DNA of 64,000 bases from Gammaproteobacteria bacterium (GTDB lineage: Bacteria; Pseudomonadota; Gammaproteobacteria; Eutrophobiales; Eutrophobiaceae), in NCBI GenBank assembly GCA_012103475.1, contig WLWS01000003.1:525565-589564 (forward strand), in the 5' to 3' direction. The notes below the pieces were generated by a model that did not search any database, had not been told where the DNA came from, and was given only the letters and a program-made list of their open reading frames with translations. Position numbers and translations under genes: made by a program. Below are positions 10,674-20,472 of this stretch, piece by piece. The stretch's first letter is position 1; the number at the start of each line of letters is the position of its first letter.

Positions 10674-11006
10674 TCAGGTTTCGTCTTTTAAATACAGTTT
10701 GTAGCCATCGCGAAGCATACCATTGACGATGGCGCCGCGTTCAGTATCAAGATAGCGTGTCCCTAATTTGATCAGGGCTTCTTTCGCTTCGTTATTATTC
10801 ATCAGACCAAGGCCCGCAATAGCACTTTGTGCTACATAGTCATTATCGCCTTCGGCCATTTCGTTAAGATAGGTCACATCTTCAGGATCACCGTTAAATC
10901 CTAAAGCGACGACCACCTGAGCCCGAATAAATTCATGTTCGTGGTCCTTAAAAGAACGTATATAACTCTGAAACTCTTCGGTATTCGCAATCTGAATACG
11001 ATTCAT
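10674..11006 (-). CDS. Small HEAT-repeat protein
   Basis: 110 residues with no signal peptide. Alternating helical pairs such as FIRAQVVVALGFNGDPEDVTYLNEMA and VAQSAIAGLGLMNNNEAKEALIKLG are typical of two to three HEAT repeats (PBS-lyase or HEAT_2 type). Such short HEAT proteins act as protein-binding scaffolds; no partner can be named. The start is supported by GGAG 9 nt upstream. The gene stands alone, convergent with the DUF4124 gene and 59 bp upstream of a lipoprotein gene in the same direction. Confidence 0.6.
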   Translation of the reverse strand: MNRIQIANTEEFQSYIRSFKDHEHEFIRAQVVVALGFNGDPEDVTYLNEMAEGDNDYVAQSAIAGLGLMNNNEAKEALIKLGTRYLDTERGAIVNGMLRDGYKLYLKDET

Positions 11007-11065
11007 TATACTCGACTCCTTTATAGCTCAATAACAGTATAAACTGTCTACCTAAGTCGAGATTT

Positions 11066-11431
11066 TCATAGTTCCTTGCCGATTGCTTCCCAATTCAATT
11101 CGGGATAATCCCCGACACTCATCTCCCACATTTTATAGAGTAATTTGTACACGCCCCTATGCCATCGCATTGAGAAAAGAGCATGTATCGTGTTCGTGAG
11201 TTCGGCGGTATCTTTTTCTGTGAGGGCGAGTCTTACCTGAGCAATGGTTGCGTTACCATAAATGATGAGTTTTTTAGCGGCCTCAATTTCCACGTTCGGA
11301 GCGGGGCGCTGTTTAGCCGCATCGCTTTGTATATTGGATTGAGATTGCCCGGTGTTCGGGTTTTTGTCCTCAGAACACGAACATAGTGAAAGCACGAACA
11401 ATAAAGCAGAAATAAAGCGGAAAAAATTCAC
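11066..11431 (-). CDS. Small lipoprotein of unknown function
   Basis: 121 residues from a GTG start. The N-terminus MNFFRFISALLFVLSLCSC is a short lipoprotein signal; the lipobox cysteine is either of the two Cys at 17 and 19, with LSLC the better match. The mature part is polar at first (Asn/Gln/Ser-rich linker), then helical from about residue 50. I do not recognise a family. It lies just downstream of pilE on the same strand, 74 bp after its stop, but a link to pili is not shown. Confidence 0.5.
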   Translation of the reverse strand: MNFFRFISALLFVLSLCSCSEDKNPNTGQSQSNIQSDAAKQRPAPNVEIEAAKKLIIYGNATIAQVRLALTEKDTAELTNTIHALFSMRWHRGVYKLLYKMWEMSVGDYPELNWEAIGKEL

Positions 11432-11504
11432 GGCAAATTCAACAGGTAGAAATTAGACAGGAACTACAGGGCAAAGAATATCAGCTTCCTTGCTGATGTC
11501 TCTA

Positions 11505-11957
11505 CTATTTACCCCAGCAGCTTGATATGTCTGTCGCCGTACCACCTTCTCCTTTCGTGCCGGCGTTGGTCAGCGTTAGCGCACCACATTCAGTGTCTAC
11601 AAAACCATTGGCGGGAGTTGCGGTCAGTGTGAAAGACTGAAAAGGAGTGGCAGTGACAATAGTGAGTGCATAGTAACCACTCTCGCTATTTGCCGATATA
11701 CCCGTATCGGAGTGAATTACATTTGCAGTATCGGCATAGGCATTATTATCTGAGTAGAAGCGTTCAAGGCGGGCTGCTCCGTCCATTAAAGCACCTCTGC
11801 CTTCCGTTCGTTTTCCGCGAATAACGTATTGACCATATTGAGGATAGGCAATACCGGCCAGCAAGCCGATGATTGCCACAACAATCATTAATTCCATCAA
11901 AGTGAAACCCAGATTTCGGGCTCTGTTAAAAGATGGTTTTTGATTTCTGTAGTTCAT
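11505..11957 (-). CDS. pilE: Type IV pilin PilE (minor or major pilin)
   Basis: 150 residues with a 17-residue basic leader ending in Gly, followed by [22 protein letters not shown], the class III prepilin signal cleaved and N-methylated by PilD, with Glu5 present. The [23 protein letters not shown] region and a C-terminal Cys pair (DTECG and SSCW) match the PilE family found last in minor-pilin operons. GGGGA precedes the ATG. It follows pilY1 on the same strand and should be in the same operon; the product primes or joins the pilus fibre. Confidence 0.9.
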   Translation of the reverse strand: MNYRNQKPSFNRARNLGFTLMELMIVVAIIGLLAGIAYPQYGQYVIRGKRTEGRGALMDGAARLERFYSDNNAYADTANVIHSDTGISANSESGYYALTIVTATPFQSFTLTATPANGFVDTECGALTLTNAGTKGEGGTATDISSCWGK

Positions 11958-12026
11958 TTCGGGTTCCCCTTCAAGCGAATGATAAGTCAGTGCGACCTGA
12001 AATTATCAGGTCGCACTAAAAATAAA

Positions 12027-15000
12027 TTAACCTTCTTCGTACCAGTAGGTGCGATAGCGTGGTAAGCCGGATACCTTACCAAGGTTCTCAGCACCACCGC
12101 CAGTACCTACAAGTACTGTAACACCTTCCTTGGTAAAAATCGGCACAGCCTCTGAAGGAATACCTGATCCTAATTCGTACTCTCGATCATCCAGGTCAAT
12201 ATCGCCGTCGCCATCCCAGTCAAGTGCTGCGTTACCACTGAGAATGTTAAAGTTAAATGCGTTCCCCGATCCTTCTGAGGCGCTACAGGTATCGGCAATG
12301 GCATTCGGATCGCTCGGTATAAAGCTGGTGAAGATAAGAGTGCCGGCAAATACTGCTGGTGCCGCCAGACCTTTTTCACCTGTTGCTACCAGAGGAGTAC
12401 CATCAGCAGTATTAAAATCGAAATACCAGCCGAGGGCGTTCTTGGTAGACACTGCCGTGGTTAGCGCGGTTGTGCTGATGTCGACTAGATTGGAATTAGT
12501 AATAGCCGTACCACCACCAGTCTGATTGATATTGGCCGGATAAACATCGGCAATATTATCATTGTTGGAATCAACCATTTTACCGATAGTCGTATCCCTG
12601 AAGGCATAAAAACGATCTTTGATATTACGGTCCAGAGGATGGGCCCGATAGCCAGTAGGAATCAAAACATAATCAAACTCTCCGCCAGTAGCGTTGGAAT
12701 AGGTTGTATCGACGACCTGAACCACCGCAGGTGCGTAGTAAAAGCGGCGTTCTTCCGCGAGTGTTCCTGCGGTAGAAATAGAGGCCAGCTTACCGGCAAC
12801 ACTGGAGCCTTCCGGATCTGATCCACCCGGATCAATATCTTTGGCAATGTCTAAACGCCAAACCTGGCCTGCGACGTCACCGACATAAACCCGATCAGTC
12901 AGGTTGTCACCATCAGTATCGAGCGCAGTCACGTTCGACGGAATGGAGAATTTCATGTCGGGAACGACAATGTCCGCGCCAGTTCGGCTGCCTGTGCTCA
13001 TAGTCAGAGTGGTATCGCTACTGACCCAGAATATTAGCTCTCCTGTTCCGGCATCAATGATATAAATACCGTTGCCCTCATTAGGGTCGCCGACTTCTGT
13101 ACCAAAATTGTAATTACCCGCGGTAGTGCCATCCACATCGATATCATAGCCACCACCGAAAATAAGAACATCCTTGAAAACAGGTACATCATTCGGCGGA
13201 GTTCCTGTGATACCAGCCTGAATACGGCCCAGACGAGGTTCAGACCAGCTCTGCCCCATACGGGAGAAATCGCCAGCACCGCCATCAACCCGCCATAGAA
13301 GTTTCGGTACGATTTGGGTTGAATTATTAGTCAGTACAGCAGCGGGAGTGACATCCAGAGCGTACATATTTCGTCCGCCACGGCGTTGCGTAACATAGAT
13401 GTAAACCTTGTCGCCTTCACCGGCTTCATTCGGAGTACCGTCGCCGTCATTATCATGAGCCGGATCAATCGTGCCGTCACCATTAACGTCAATTACCCTG
13501 ACAACAGGCGTGGAATCAATTCCGTAGGTATGATCGGTACCGGTATTGTCGTACAGAGCCTGCTGAATATTGAACAGGGCATTGGGAATAAAAGACCATT
13601 CTTCAACACCGGTCAAACCGTTAATCATTTTCAGGCCACCGTCGTTAGTAGCAACAAGAACTTTGTCGATAAAATTGCCATCATCCGCAGTGCCTACGAT
13701 ATTGTCTGCGCCTGGCTCAATGCCATAAGTCACGATTTCCGGGCTCGAGTGCAGTACGTCATGGAACCACCATCGGGTTAACGTGGTGGCATCACCGTCT
13801 TCGTTTTGCGTATCAGCACCAAGCATCCAGGCCATACGTAGATTACAGTCGGCATTACCGATGGTTGGATCAGGACAGACACCATCGCGTATGTGCTGTA
13901 CGGCAGTTGTATTGAGGTTAGTACTGGACAGCTGAAAACCCGAATCGCTTAAAGCCGTGGTATTGGTCGCAATCTCAATAGTCGGAGCCGTAACAATTCG
14001 TTCATCAGTGTAGATCACCCGGGTCGTGAAGTCGGTTATTTCACCGCCGGAACCACCTTGAGCAATGGTTCTGCCATCAGGAGAATCAGCACCGTTGGTC
14101 CAGTCACTGGTAGCCGTGGTTTTAAACAAGCCATCATCGCCCTGAGTCGGGTCATCAACAATGGCATTGAGGCCAGTGGCATCCAGAACATTACCAAGAG
14201 TACATTCGTCACCACTACTTGGTATGCCATCCGGATCACTGTTTTCACAAACAGCGTATTTTTTTACATTACCCTTCCAGCGCGTATTCGTATCGGGTTC
14301 GAACAATCCAAAGTACACCTCGTCTCGACTAAACAAGCGGTTGAAGGCGTTTGCCGCAATAGAGGGAGCGACAAATGAGGTACTACGTTGAACAATATTA
14401 CTGGTGATTGCCTGAAACGCGGCTAAGAGTTCATCCGCGGTGTTGGCGTTAAAATAATCACCGTCACCGACATCTGACATCGCCTTGAGCATAGTAATTG
14501 TGCCCGGATCTGATAGCGGACTACTGCAAACCCCGGTTGTTGTGTTGTGATTGGCTACAGTACAGCAGACCTGATCACCAGTTGCATTTTCGGAAGTGAC
14601 TTTGCCGCTGCCGCAAAGATTAAAACCAATATTATAGGTTCGTATATTCTGTAAACCATCAATAGGCGAAGAACCGGATTGCAGGTTTTGCCCGGCCGTG
14701 TATATCTGGTCATTTTCGTTTAGAAATTTAGCCAGTTTCACAGCACATTCATTGTGATCGCTCCCGCTATAACTGGTAACACCGTCAGTAAGCAGGGTAT
14801 TTGTATTACAGGTGCCGAGCGTGACCGGTGAACCAGAACTATTTTGTGCAGCAAATGCCTGAATATACGCTTTTTCATCGAGGCTTTGGCCAATCGAGTT
14901 AGTTTTACCTGAGCCGGTATAATAGCCGCCGCCGTCAGTCAGGTTGATAAGATAATTGGTCTGGCATTCTGCAATGATAGGGCTCTTATACTTAGGCGTG

Positions 15001-17531
15001 CCCGTAGCATCGATAACATGATTAACACATGAAGAACTATTGGTATCTTCGGCCGTACATCCTGATGGCAGAGTAGCCAGAGAACCATTGGCATCATAAG
15101 ACGCGAAATGACTTACCTGAGTTACTTTGTCACTACTTGCCTGTTCACCACGTTGTCGACCAAAAACAGGTTCTTCACCTCTGAAGTATTTAGCTGCTTC
15201 AACCATTGAGGCTGCAATCGGAGTACCACCACGCTGAACCAGACTATCGACGATATCTTTAAGGCGATCTCGCACCGTCTGTTTGGTGACAATCGCATCA
15301 CCCTGAAAAGTAATCTCAAGGACAGGTGCATTCGAGCCATTATTAATATCGAATGACTTGGCCACACGTTTAACGTTTCCAGTACCACTAATCAATATGG
15401 CTAAATCATTACCCGGGCTCCAGCCACCCTGACCAACGATTTCCTTTATGATGTCTTCCAGTCCGCTTACTGAATATTTGTTATCAACAGCATCAAAATC
15501 TGGCGGTGACCAGGTCACGGAGTTTGTTGTGCGTGGCCGGTTGGTGGTATCGCTTATGTCATTCGTACCGCTGCCACCACTGGCAAAGGTAGACGCATCA
15601 TCAGATTTCTGACCATGAATATCCAGAGTCATTGCACCGGTAGAGACTTCATCGACAGTGAATGTTAATTTTGCGCTGACAATGTTTGATCCTTGAGCAA
15701 TGGGAATGTCTGTGAAGCGAATTCCGATTTGCTGTTCGGTAGATTCCTTAATCATCTCGAGATCGGAACTGCCGAGATCCATGCCGCCACTGTCATTTTC
15801 TTCAGCATCGTCAGATGAAGCGGACACAGTACGGACGACGGTGGAGGTTGCACAATAGTCAGGAGAACCTGCCGCTGCTCCGGCATCGCGCGCACCTGCC
15901 TCGTAATCAACAACCAGTACTGGTGCTTTGGTGGCATCGTTCTCTCTTGAATAAGCACTACGTTTCTCATCATCACTAAAGCCCAGACGCTCAATCATAA
16001 AGACCATGTCATTGCCACCACACCAGTTGGCATCGTTAACGATGGTCTGCATCATGGTTTTTAAGTCCGGTGTCGGATAAACAGTATCAACTGTCCAGTC
16101 AACTCCGTTGGGAGAGCCTAAAGTAGGAGTAGAACCTGCATCCCAACCAACCGAAGTTCCCAGGTAGGTTCGGGAAGAAAGATCACCGCTAGTGGTGCTG
16201 AACGGAGCAGCATCGGTGCTATTTTCCATCTTAATGATAAAGTCCGGCCCATCCGCAGCGGCTGCGGTCCCGCTAGTAATATCGTCAGCTGCAGTCGCAG
16301 TAAAATCAATTCGTGCGCTGTTTATGGTGACACCCTGAGGGATTCTTACAGCTTGGAAGCGAACACCGGTACGGATATTAGCAGAAACCGATACGGCACA
16401 AGATTGATAGGTAATCGACAATTTAGGTGCTTGAGCTACGCCGGTTGAGCCTTCTTCAACTGTGCGTCGGCCATCCTGCGTAGAGTTAGAGTCATCATCT
16501 TCGATGAGGAACATCATGTTGTCGTTTGCCACCCAGTCTGGGTCGTTGACTGTTGCCTGAACAAGTGCAGCCATATTTGAAGTCGTGATGATTTCGCCAG
16601 CTGAAGGGTTGTCAGATTCGGTCCATTCTGCAGTCGCATTAATGAATGGATAAAAAACTGAAGGTCTGGTGACATCATCTCCGAAGTTATTGCTTCCTAC
16701 GATAGCTGCATTGACAGCAGTGGGGTCAATGGAAGAGATATCAACATCAAAAGACGCAGTTGACCCACCCTGTTGTTCGTCAATGACAAAAATTAAACGT
16801 GCGTCAGTGATAGTGGCGTCCTTTGGCACATTTACGTTTCGAAACCAAAGCCCGTCAAGTTGCTGATTACTTCCGTCTCTTGGAATTTCCATATCAGAGC
16901 TACCATTAATGGAACTATCACCTCCAGTATGAGTGGAAGGGTCCCAGCCGCGTTGCTCTGCTGCATCATTGTCGGCCGTCGTGCTCACGACAACAGTGGT
17001 ATCAGTGCAAGAAGTGCCGGCCGCCCGCTGACCAATATCAAGAGCCGCACCACCAAGATTCATCGTTGTTGTATTTTCTTCAGTTACATCATCGCTATCC
17101 GATGCGAGCAGGCTGGTGACAATTTGAGAGCCGGTAACGCCGGCAGGGCTCGACGGACAGTTGCCTTCGACATCACAGGCGAACAGATTCAGGTTAGCAA
17201 CAGGAAAGAGTATCGGGCCACCATGATAATGGTAACGCATGATGCCGACGTTCAGAGCAGGCATAGAATCCAGTAGTGAATTCATGGCGTCTTTCAACAC
17301 GGCGATTCTCGAACGTTCACCGGAATCAATGACACCATTGTTATTTTCGTCCACCTTTGAGCCCATACTACCGGAGGTATCAAGGTTGAATAGAATATTC
17401 GCAATACCGGTGGAGGACGGAGAATCAGTATAAATTTCGGTGTCATCGGCCAGAGACGAACTCGGCAGCCCCATCATCAATGTATATAGAAAAGCGGCGA
17501 AAAAACTAGATAATTTCTTTGATTGCATCAT
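12027..17531 (-). CDS. pilY1: Type IV pilus tip adhesin/assembly factor PilY1
   Basis: About 1834 residues, longer than the Pseudomonas protein (about 1160). A signal peptide ends near residue 28. A von Willebrand factor A domain starts near residue 45 with the MIDAS motif DTSGSMGS and resumes near 755-1060 (GGTPIAASMVEAAKYF). Between them, at about 185-745, lie three related beta-sandwich-like blocks (see findings). The C-terminal third is the PilY1 beta-propeller with Asp-rich calcium loops such as DVNGDGTIDPAHDNDGDG and DIDVDG. PilY1 promotes pilus extension, adhesion and surface sensing. The start at 17531 is chosen because GGAG lies 6 nt upstream; the TTG at 17543 is less likely. Confidence 0.92.
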   Translation of the reverse strand: MMQSKKLSSFFAAFLYTLMMGLPSSSLADDTEIYTDSPSSTGIANILFNLDTSGSMGSKVDENNNGVIDSGERSRIAVLKDAMNSLLDSMPALNVGIMRYHYHGGPILFPVANLNLFACDVEGNCPSSPAGVTGSQIVTSLLASDSDDVTEENTTTMNLGGAALDIGQRAAGTSCTDTTVVVSTTADNDAAEQRGWDPSTHTGGDSSINGSSDMEIPRDGSNQQLDGLWFRNVNVPKDATITDARLIFVIDEQQGGSTASFDVDISSIDPTAVNAAIVGSNNFGDDVTRPSVFYPFINATAEWTESDNPSAGEIITTSNMAALVQATVNDPDWVANDNMMFLIEDDDSNSTQDGRRTVEEGSTGVAQAPKLSITYQSCAVSVSANIRTGVRFQAVRIPQGVTINSARIDFTATAADDITSGTAAAADGPDFIIKMENSTDAAPFSTTSGDLSSRTYLGTSVGWDAGSTPTLGSPNGVDWTVDTVYPTPDLKTMMQTIVNDANWCGGNDMVFMIERLGFSDDEKRSAYSRENDATKAPVLVVDYEAGARDAGAAAGSPDYCATSTVVRTVSASSDDAEENDSGGMDLGSSDLEMIKESTEQQIGIRFTDIPIAQGSNIVSAKLTFTVDEVSTGAMTLDIHGQKSDDASTFASGGSGTNDISDTTNRPRTTNSVTWSPPDFDAVDNKYSVSGLEDIIKEIVGQGGWSPGNDLAILISGTGNVKRVAKSFDINNGSNAPVLEITFQGDAIVTKQTVRDRLKDIVDSLVQRGGTPIAASMVEAAKYFRGEEPVFGRQRGEQASSDKVTQVSHFASYDANGSLATLPSGCTAEDTNSSSCVNHVIDATGTPKYKSPIIAECQTNYLINLTDGGGYYTGSGKTNSIGQSLDEKAYIQAFAAQNSSGSPVTLGTCNTNTLLTDGVTSYSGSDHNECAVKLAKFLNENDQIYTAGQNLQSGSSPIDGLQNIRTYNIGFNLCGSGKVTSENATGDQVCCTVANHNTTTGVCSSPLSDPGTITMLKAMSDVGDGDYFNANTADELLAAFQAITSNIVQRSTSFVAPSIAANAFNRLFSRDEVYFGLFEPDTNTRWKGNVKKYAVCENSDPDGIPSSGDECTLGNVLDATGLNAIVDDPTQGDDGLFKTTATSDWTNGADSPDGRTIAQGGSGGEITDFTTRVIYTDERIVTAPTIEIATNTTALSDSGFQLSSTNLNTTAVQHIRDGVCPDPTIGNADCNLRMAWMLGADTQNEDGDATTLTRWWFHDVLHSSPEIVTYGIEPGADNIVGTADDGNFIDKVLVATNDGGLKMINGLTGVEEWSFIPNALFNIQQALYDNTGTDHTYGIDSTPVVRVIDVNGDGTIDPAHDNDGDGTPNEAGEGDKVYIYVTQRRGGRNMYALDVTPAAVLTNNSTQIVPKLLWRVDGGAGDFSRMGQSWSEPRLGRIQAGITGTPPNDVPVFKDVLIFGGGYDIDVDGTTAGNYNFGTEVGDPNEGNGIYIIDAGTGELIFWVSSDTTLTMSTGSRTGADIVVPDMKFSIPSNVTALDTDGDNLTDRVYVGDVAGQVWRLDIAKDIDPGGSDPEGSSVAGKLASISTAGTLAEERRFYYAPAVVQVVDTTYSNATGGEFDYVLIPTGYRAHPLDRNIKDRFYAFRDTTIGKMVDSNNDNIADVYPANINQTGGGTAITNSNLVDISTTALTTAVSTKNALGWYFDFNTADGTPLVATGEKGLAAPAVFAGTLIFTSFIPSDPNAIADTCSASEGSGNAFNFNILSGNAALDWDGDGDIDLDDREYELGSGIPSEAVPIFTKEGVTVLVGTGGGAENLGKVSGLPRYRTYWYEEG

Positions 17532-17564
17532 GACTGTCTCCAATAGATCAGTGTTACTGTCTGG

Positions 17565-18017
17565 CTATTTATATCCGACCTGATAGGCACCGGCATTAAT
17601 TACTGTTGCGGCACCACTTCCTGTTACTGCACTGCTTTGCATGCCAAAGTGATAGTAAACATAATTGCTGTCCCAACCGGATCCACGCTTGGCTGTAGTG
17701 CTTTGTCGATAGGCTACGCTGTAGTTTGTATCTGCATCGGATGTGCCGAAGTTAGTCACTATGGCGGCATAGGGATTTGTCTGCGTATTAGTCAGGCTGA
17801 AAGAGTTAGGGTCGTTAAACGCAACTTCAATACCACCTTCTGCAGTTTGGAATGCGCGGTTTATTTCCTGGGAATTGGCCGCCATTTTTTCTTCCAGAGT
17901 GCTTGTGCTCATGGAACCGAGTGCGAGCATGGTTAGAATGACCAGAAAAACCAGTGCAGTTATCAGGGCTGCACCTTTCTGATTTTGTCTTAAAGCGATT
18001 GAATTCATCTCATACAT
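17565..18017 (-). CDS. pilX: Minor pilin assembly protein PilX
   Basis: 150 residues. The segment GAALITALVFLVILTMLALGSM is the PilX/PilX_N hydrophobic helix; the +5 position carries Thr rather than Glu, as expected for PilX, which caps the minor-pilin complex. LEEKMAANSQEINRAFQTAEGGIE is the conserved stretch after the membrane helix. The start at 18017 is chosen for the ribosome-binding site GGAAG 8 nt upstream and because the longer frame runs far into pilW. The pilW stop is 13 bp before it. Confidence 0.9.
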   Translation of the reverse strand: MYEMNSIALRQNQKGAALITALVFLVILTMLALGSMSTSTLEEKMAANSQEINRAFQTAEGGIEVAFNDPNSFSLTNTQTNPYAAIVTNFGTSDADTNYSVAYRQSTTAKRGSGWDSNYVYYHFGMQSSAVTGSGAATVINAGAYQVGYK

Positions 18018-18030
18018 TAACAATGCTTCC

Positions 18031-19104
18031 TTATAGCTGATTCGATCGATTTCGAATTTGAATGGTATTGGTAACAACACGACGACGAGCACGATCACTC
18101 GGAGCGGTATACGTAACGCCGACCAGGTCATAGTCTCTGTCATTAATCGGGTTGCTGACATTAGTCGTCGTCGTCATGAAGAGCAGGGCAATACGGAGGC
18201 TGACAACATTATCCCAGTTCGCTACTGTATCGGCATCGCGATAGACATCGGCAATGGTGTCATCGTTGGTCGTATCTTCACCGTAGAGAACCTGCATATT
18301 TTCAACGCCTTCAATCAGTTCGACAGCGGCGTCGTTATTTTCAATTCTGAAAAGGGAAGGAAAACCGGCAGCCCCCGTAGAAATGTAATAACGTCTGGCG
18401 ACGAAACGGGCTACTTCGGCCTCATCGGTGTAAGCTTTTGACAGACTGGTACTCATGTTTCCCGGCGCGCCGGTCACCGTATGACTGATAGCGGGGGTGC
18501 CACTTAAAGCAGAAATCTGGATTATATCTGTACTGTCGCAATCGGTGACACCAACCAGATCGCCAACAGCCAGGCCCACGGTATTATTGTCCAGCACAAT
18601 ATTCGAAGTTGGGCTACCCATCGCTGAAGCTAGTGATACTCCTACTGGGCGAAGGTAACGTACGGTAATCGCATCCGTATCCGTTACCATAGTAGACACC
18701 TGTTCATCACCATTGCTTGGTTCCCAGGGGGAATTCGCAACGTTACTCGGGTCGGCATCGTTTAGTCCTTCTATACCATTCGTAAAACTCAATAGTTTAG
18801 CGTCAGTAATGGTGACGATAGGAGATGCAGATATATCTTCAGCCAATCCGTTAGTCACCTCATCAATGTCATCCATACAACCTGTATAAGAAGCCATGCG
18901 TATGTCTTCAATCAGCATTTGCATAGCAAATCGCGCATTTTCCTGTAAACGACCCATTTCATCCTGTTCCTTATAGATACGCTTGTTACTGATAAACATA
19001 CTAGCGGTGCCGGTCAGGAGCAGTAGACCGATAACCATAGCTACCATTAACTCGATGAGTGACAGGCCCTTACAAAGCGAATATTGACGTATTGAAGCAA
19101 TCAT
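18031..19104 (-). CDS. pilW: Minor pilin PilW
   Basis: 357 residues with the prepilin signal GLSLIELMVAMVIGLLLLTGTASMF (Glu5 present) and the following RLQENARFAMQMLIEDIRMASYTGC typical of PilW. The remainder is a long beta-rich head. PilW is part of the tip-initiation complex with PilV, PilX, FimT/FimU and PilE. Its ATG overlaps the pilV stop by four bases (ATGA), showing a tightly coupled operon. Confidence 0.9.
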   Translation of the reverse strand: MIASIRQYSLCKGLSLIELMVAMVIGLLLLTGTASMFISNKRIYKEQDEMGRLQENARFAMQMLIEDIRMASYTGCMDDIDEVTNGLAEDISASPIVTITDAKLLSFTNGIEGLNDADPSNVANSPWEPSNGDEQVSTMVTDTDAITVRYLRPVGVSLASAMGSPTSNIVLDNNTVGLAVGDLVGVTDCDSTDIIQISALSGTPAISHTVTGAPGNMSTSLSKAYTDEAEVARFVARRYYISTGAAGFPSLFRIENNDAAVELIEGVENMQVLYGEDTTNDDTIADVYRDADTVANWDNVVSLRIALLFMTTTTNVSNPINDRDYDLVGVTYTAPSDRARRRVVTNTIQIRNRSNQL

Positions 19105-19562
19105 GGCTGAAAAGAATAGTTAATAGTGTGTGTGGAATTTCCGCGGTCGGTCCATTGAATCGACACCTGATAAATACCTGAACTGGCGACCGGCTCTGTG
19201 ATGTCCGCTATTGCACCCGGGGGTAGCGCGTCATCGATTAAGTCATACCAGCAATTCATGTCATTGTCCTTACCTGCACCTAAGGTATTATCACAAGCGG
19301 TGTGTGCGGTACCGGCGGTGTAGGCTGCTTCTGCGACGTAAGTAGAGGCAGCGGCTCGATTCAGACGAATTCGATCAGTAATGTCATAGGCCAGAAAATT
19401 AATCTGACTCCTTGAGTAGGCATCATGATTGTATTGCAGACCTTTAAATTGCAAAGCCGCAATACCCATTAAACCCACCGCCATGATGAGCATGGTGACG
19501 AGTATTTCGATTAAGTTAAAGCCCCGGTTAACGGAGATTTTGATAGCTCTTTGCTTTCTCAT
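19101..19562 (-). CDS. pilV: Minor pilin PilV
   Basis: 153 residues; RGFNLIEILVTMLIMAVGLMGIAALQFKGLQ is the PilV-type prepilin N-terminus with Glu5, followed by a short variable head containing two cysteines (ACDN and MNCWYD). It overlaps fimT upstream and pilW downstream by four bases each, so the minor pilins are translationally coupled. Confidence 0.88.
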   Translation of the reverse strand: MRKQRAIKISVNRGFNLIEILVTMLIMAVGLMGIAALQFKGLQYNHDAYSRSQINFLAYDITDRIRLNRAAASTYVAEAAYTAGTAHTACDNTLGAGKDNDMNCWYDLIDDALPPGAIADITEPVASSGIYQVSIQWTDRGNSTHTINYSFQP

Positions 19563-20095
19563 GTGCAGGTGTACTCCGAATTAGTGGTGGGTCTGCCTGT
19601 AATAGAGATAGTAATCATACGTCCGGTTTCGGCGGTACGATCGTCACAGAACTCAAAAGTACCTGCTGAGTCGATAAAACCAGTGGATTCATAATAAAAG
19701 GATGTATCACTTGCTGTAACGTCATTTGGGTTAGGTGCTGCACCTGTGCTGCCATTGATCTCGGTTATTGTCATAGTACCGACGCCACAGGTCGGGGCAA
19801 TATCACGAAGAATATCATCTGTACCAGCGTCATAATCGTAACCGTTGTCTTCATCGTCAAAAACTATCCAGCCGCTTGCCCAGCCGGAAATAGTGTGCAC
19901 GCCGACATTTCGGCCCCGTTTAATCGACTCACTTCGTGCCAGTTGTAAGCTGGTGACGAGGTTGTTCGTAGTTGTAGTGAGGCAATTATTTTTAACGAAT
20001 ATGTTGTAATTGGGCAGAGCAATGGCAATCAGTGTGCCGACTACAGCCACAGTCACTAAAAGTTCGATAATGGTAAATCCGCTTTGGTTTCTCAT
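19559..20095 (-). CDS. Minor pilin FimT/GspH-type pseudopilin
   Basis: 178 residues from ATG 20095. MRNQSG is the leader and FTIIELLVTVAVVGTLIAIALPNY the class III signal with Glu5. NNLVTSLQLARSESIKRGRNVGV is the GspH/FimT signature. An in-frame upstream start at 20152 would give a 25-residue leader; neither start has a clear ribosome-binding site, and the shorter one fits the family better. It is the first gene of the minor-pilin operon; FimT/FimU proteins act in pilus initiation and DNA uptake. Confidence 0.85.
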   Translation of the reverse strand: MRNQSGFTIIELLVTVAVVGTLIAIALPNYNIFVKNNCLTTTTNNLVTSLQLARSESIKRGRNVGVHTISGWASGWIVFDDEDNGYDYDAGTDDILRDIAPTCGVGTMTITEINGSTGAAPNPNDVTASDTSFYYESTGFIDSAGTFEFCDDRTAETGRMITISITGRPTTNSEYTCT

Positions 20096-20333
20096 GATGT
20101 ATTTATAGCAGTTGGAATTTGAATTATCTGTCGCACAAAGACGAACGGTCACAGCATTCCGATAAACGGTATCTGTTTGATTTGCCGGTCCCGATTATTG
20201 TGACGTAGTTAACATTGGTTTAGACTCGCGCCCCTCTGTGCTGACAAGCCAGCAGTCAGAGTTTTACGTCTATGGGTCGCTTGGTCAACAGCATATTAGC
20301 TTGTCATACAGTTATTTACCTGCAGTATGAACG

Positions 20334-20362
20334 TTGAGTGTCAGGACCAGCTCTTTTATACT
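20334..20362 (+). promoter_or_regulatory. Sigma-70 promoter of tRNA-Thr
   Basis: TTGAGT at 20334-20339 and TATACT at 20357-20362 are separated by exactly 17 bp; the predicted start at about 20369 lies 9 nt before the mature tRNA 5' end at 20378. The rest of the 280-bp gap between fimT and the tRNA shows no gene; a minus-strand promoter for the pilus operon must lie there but I could not single one out. Confidence 0.75.
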
Positions 20363-20377
20363 GCGATGCCACAAAAT

Positions 20378-20453
<76 letters not shown>

Positions 20454-20472
20454 TATAAATCAATAACTTAAC

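Noticed and set aside
18018-18161. Upstream extension of pilX (start at 18161)
   Set aside because: It lies inside pilW, the residues are not pilin-like, and a good ribosome-binding site precedes the 18017 start.
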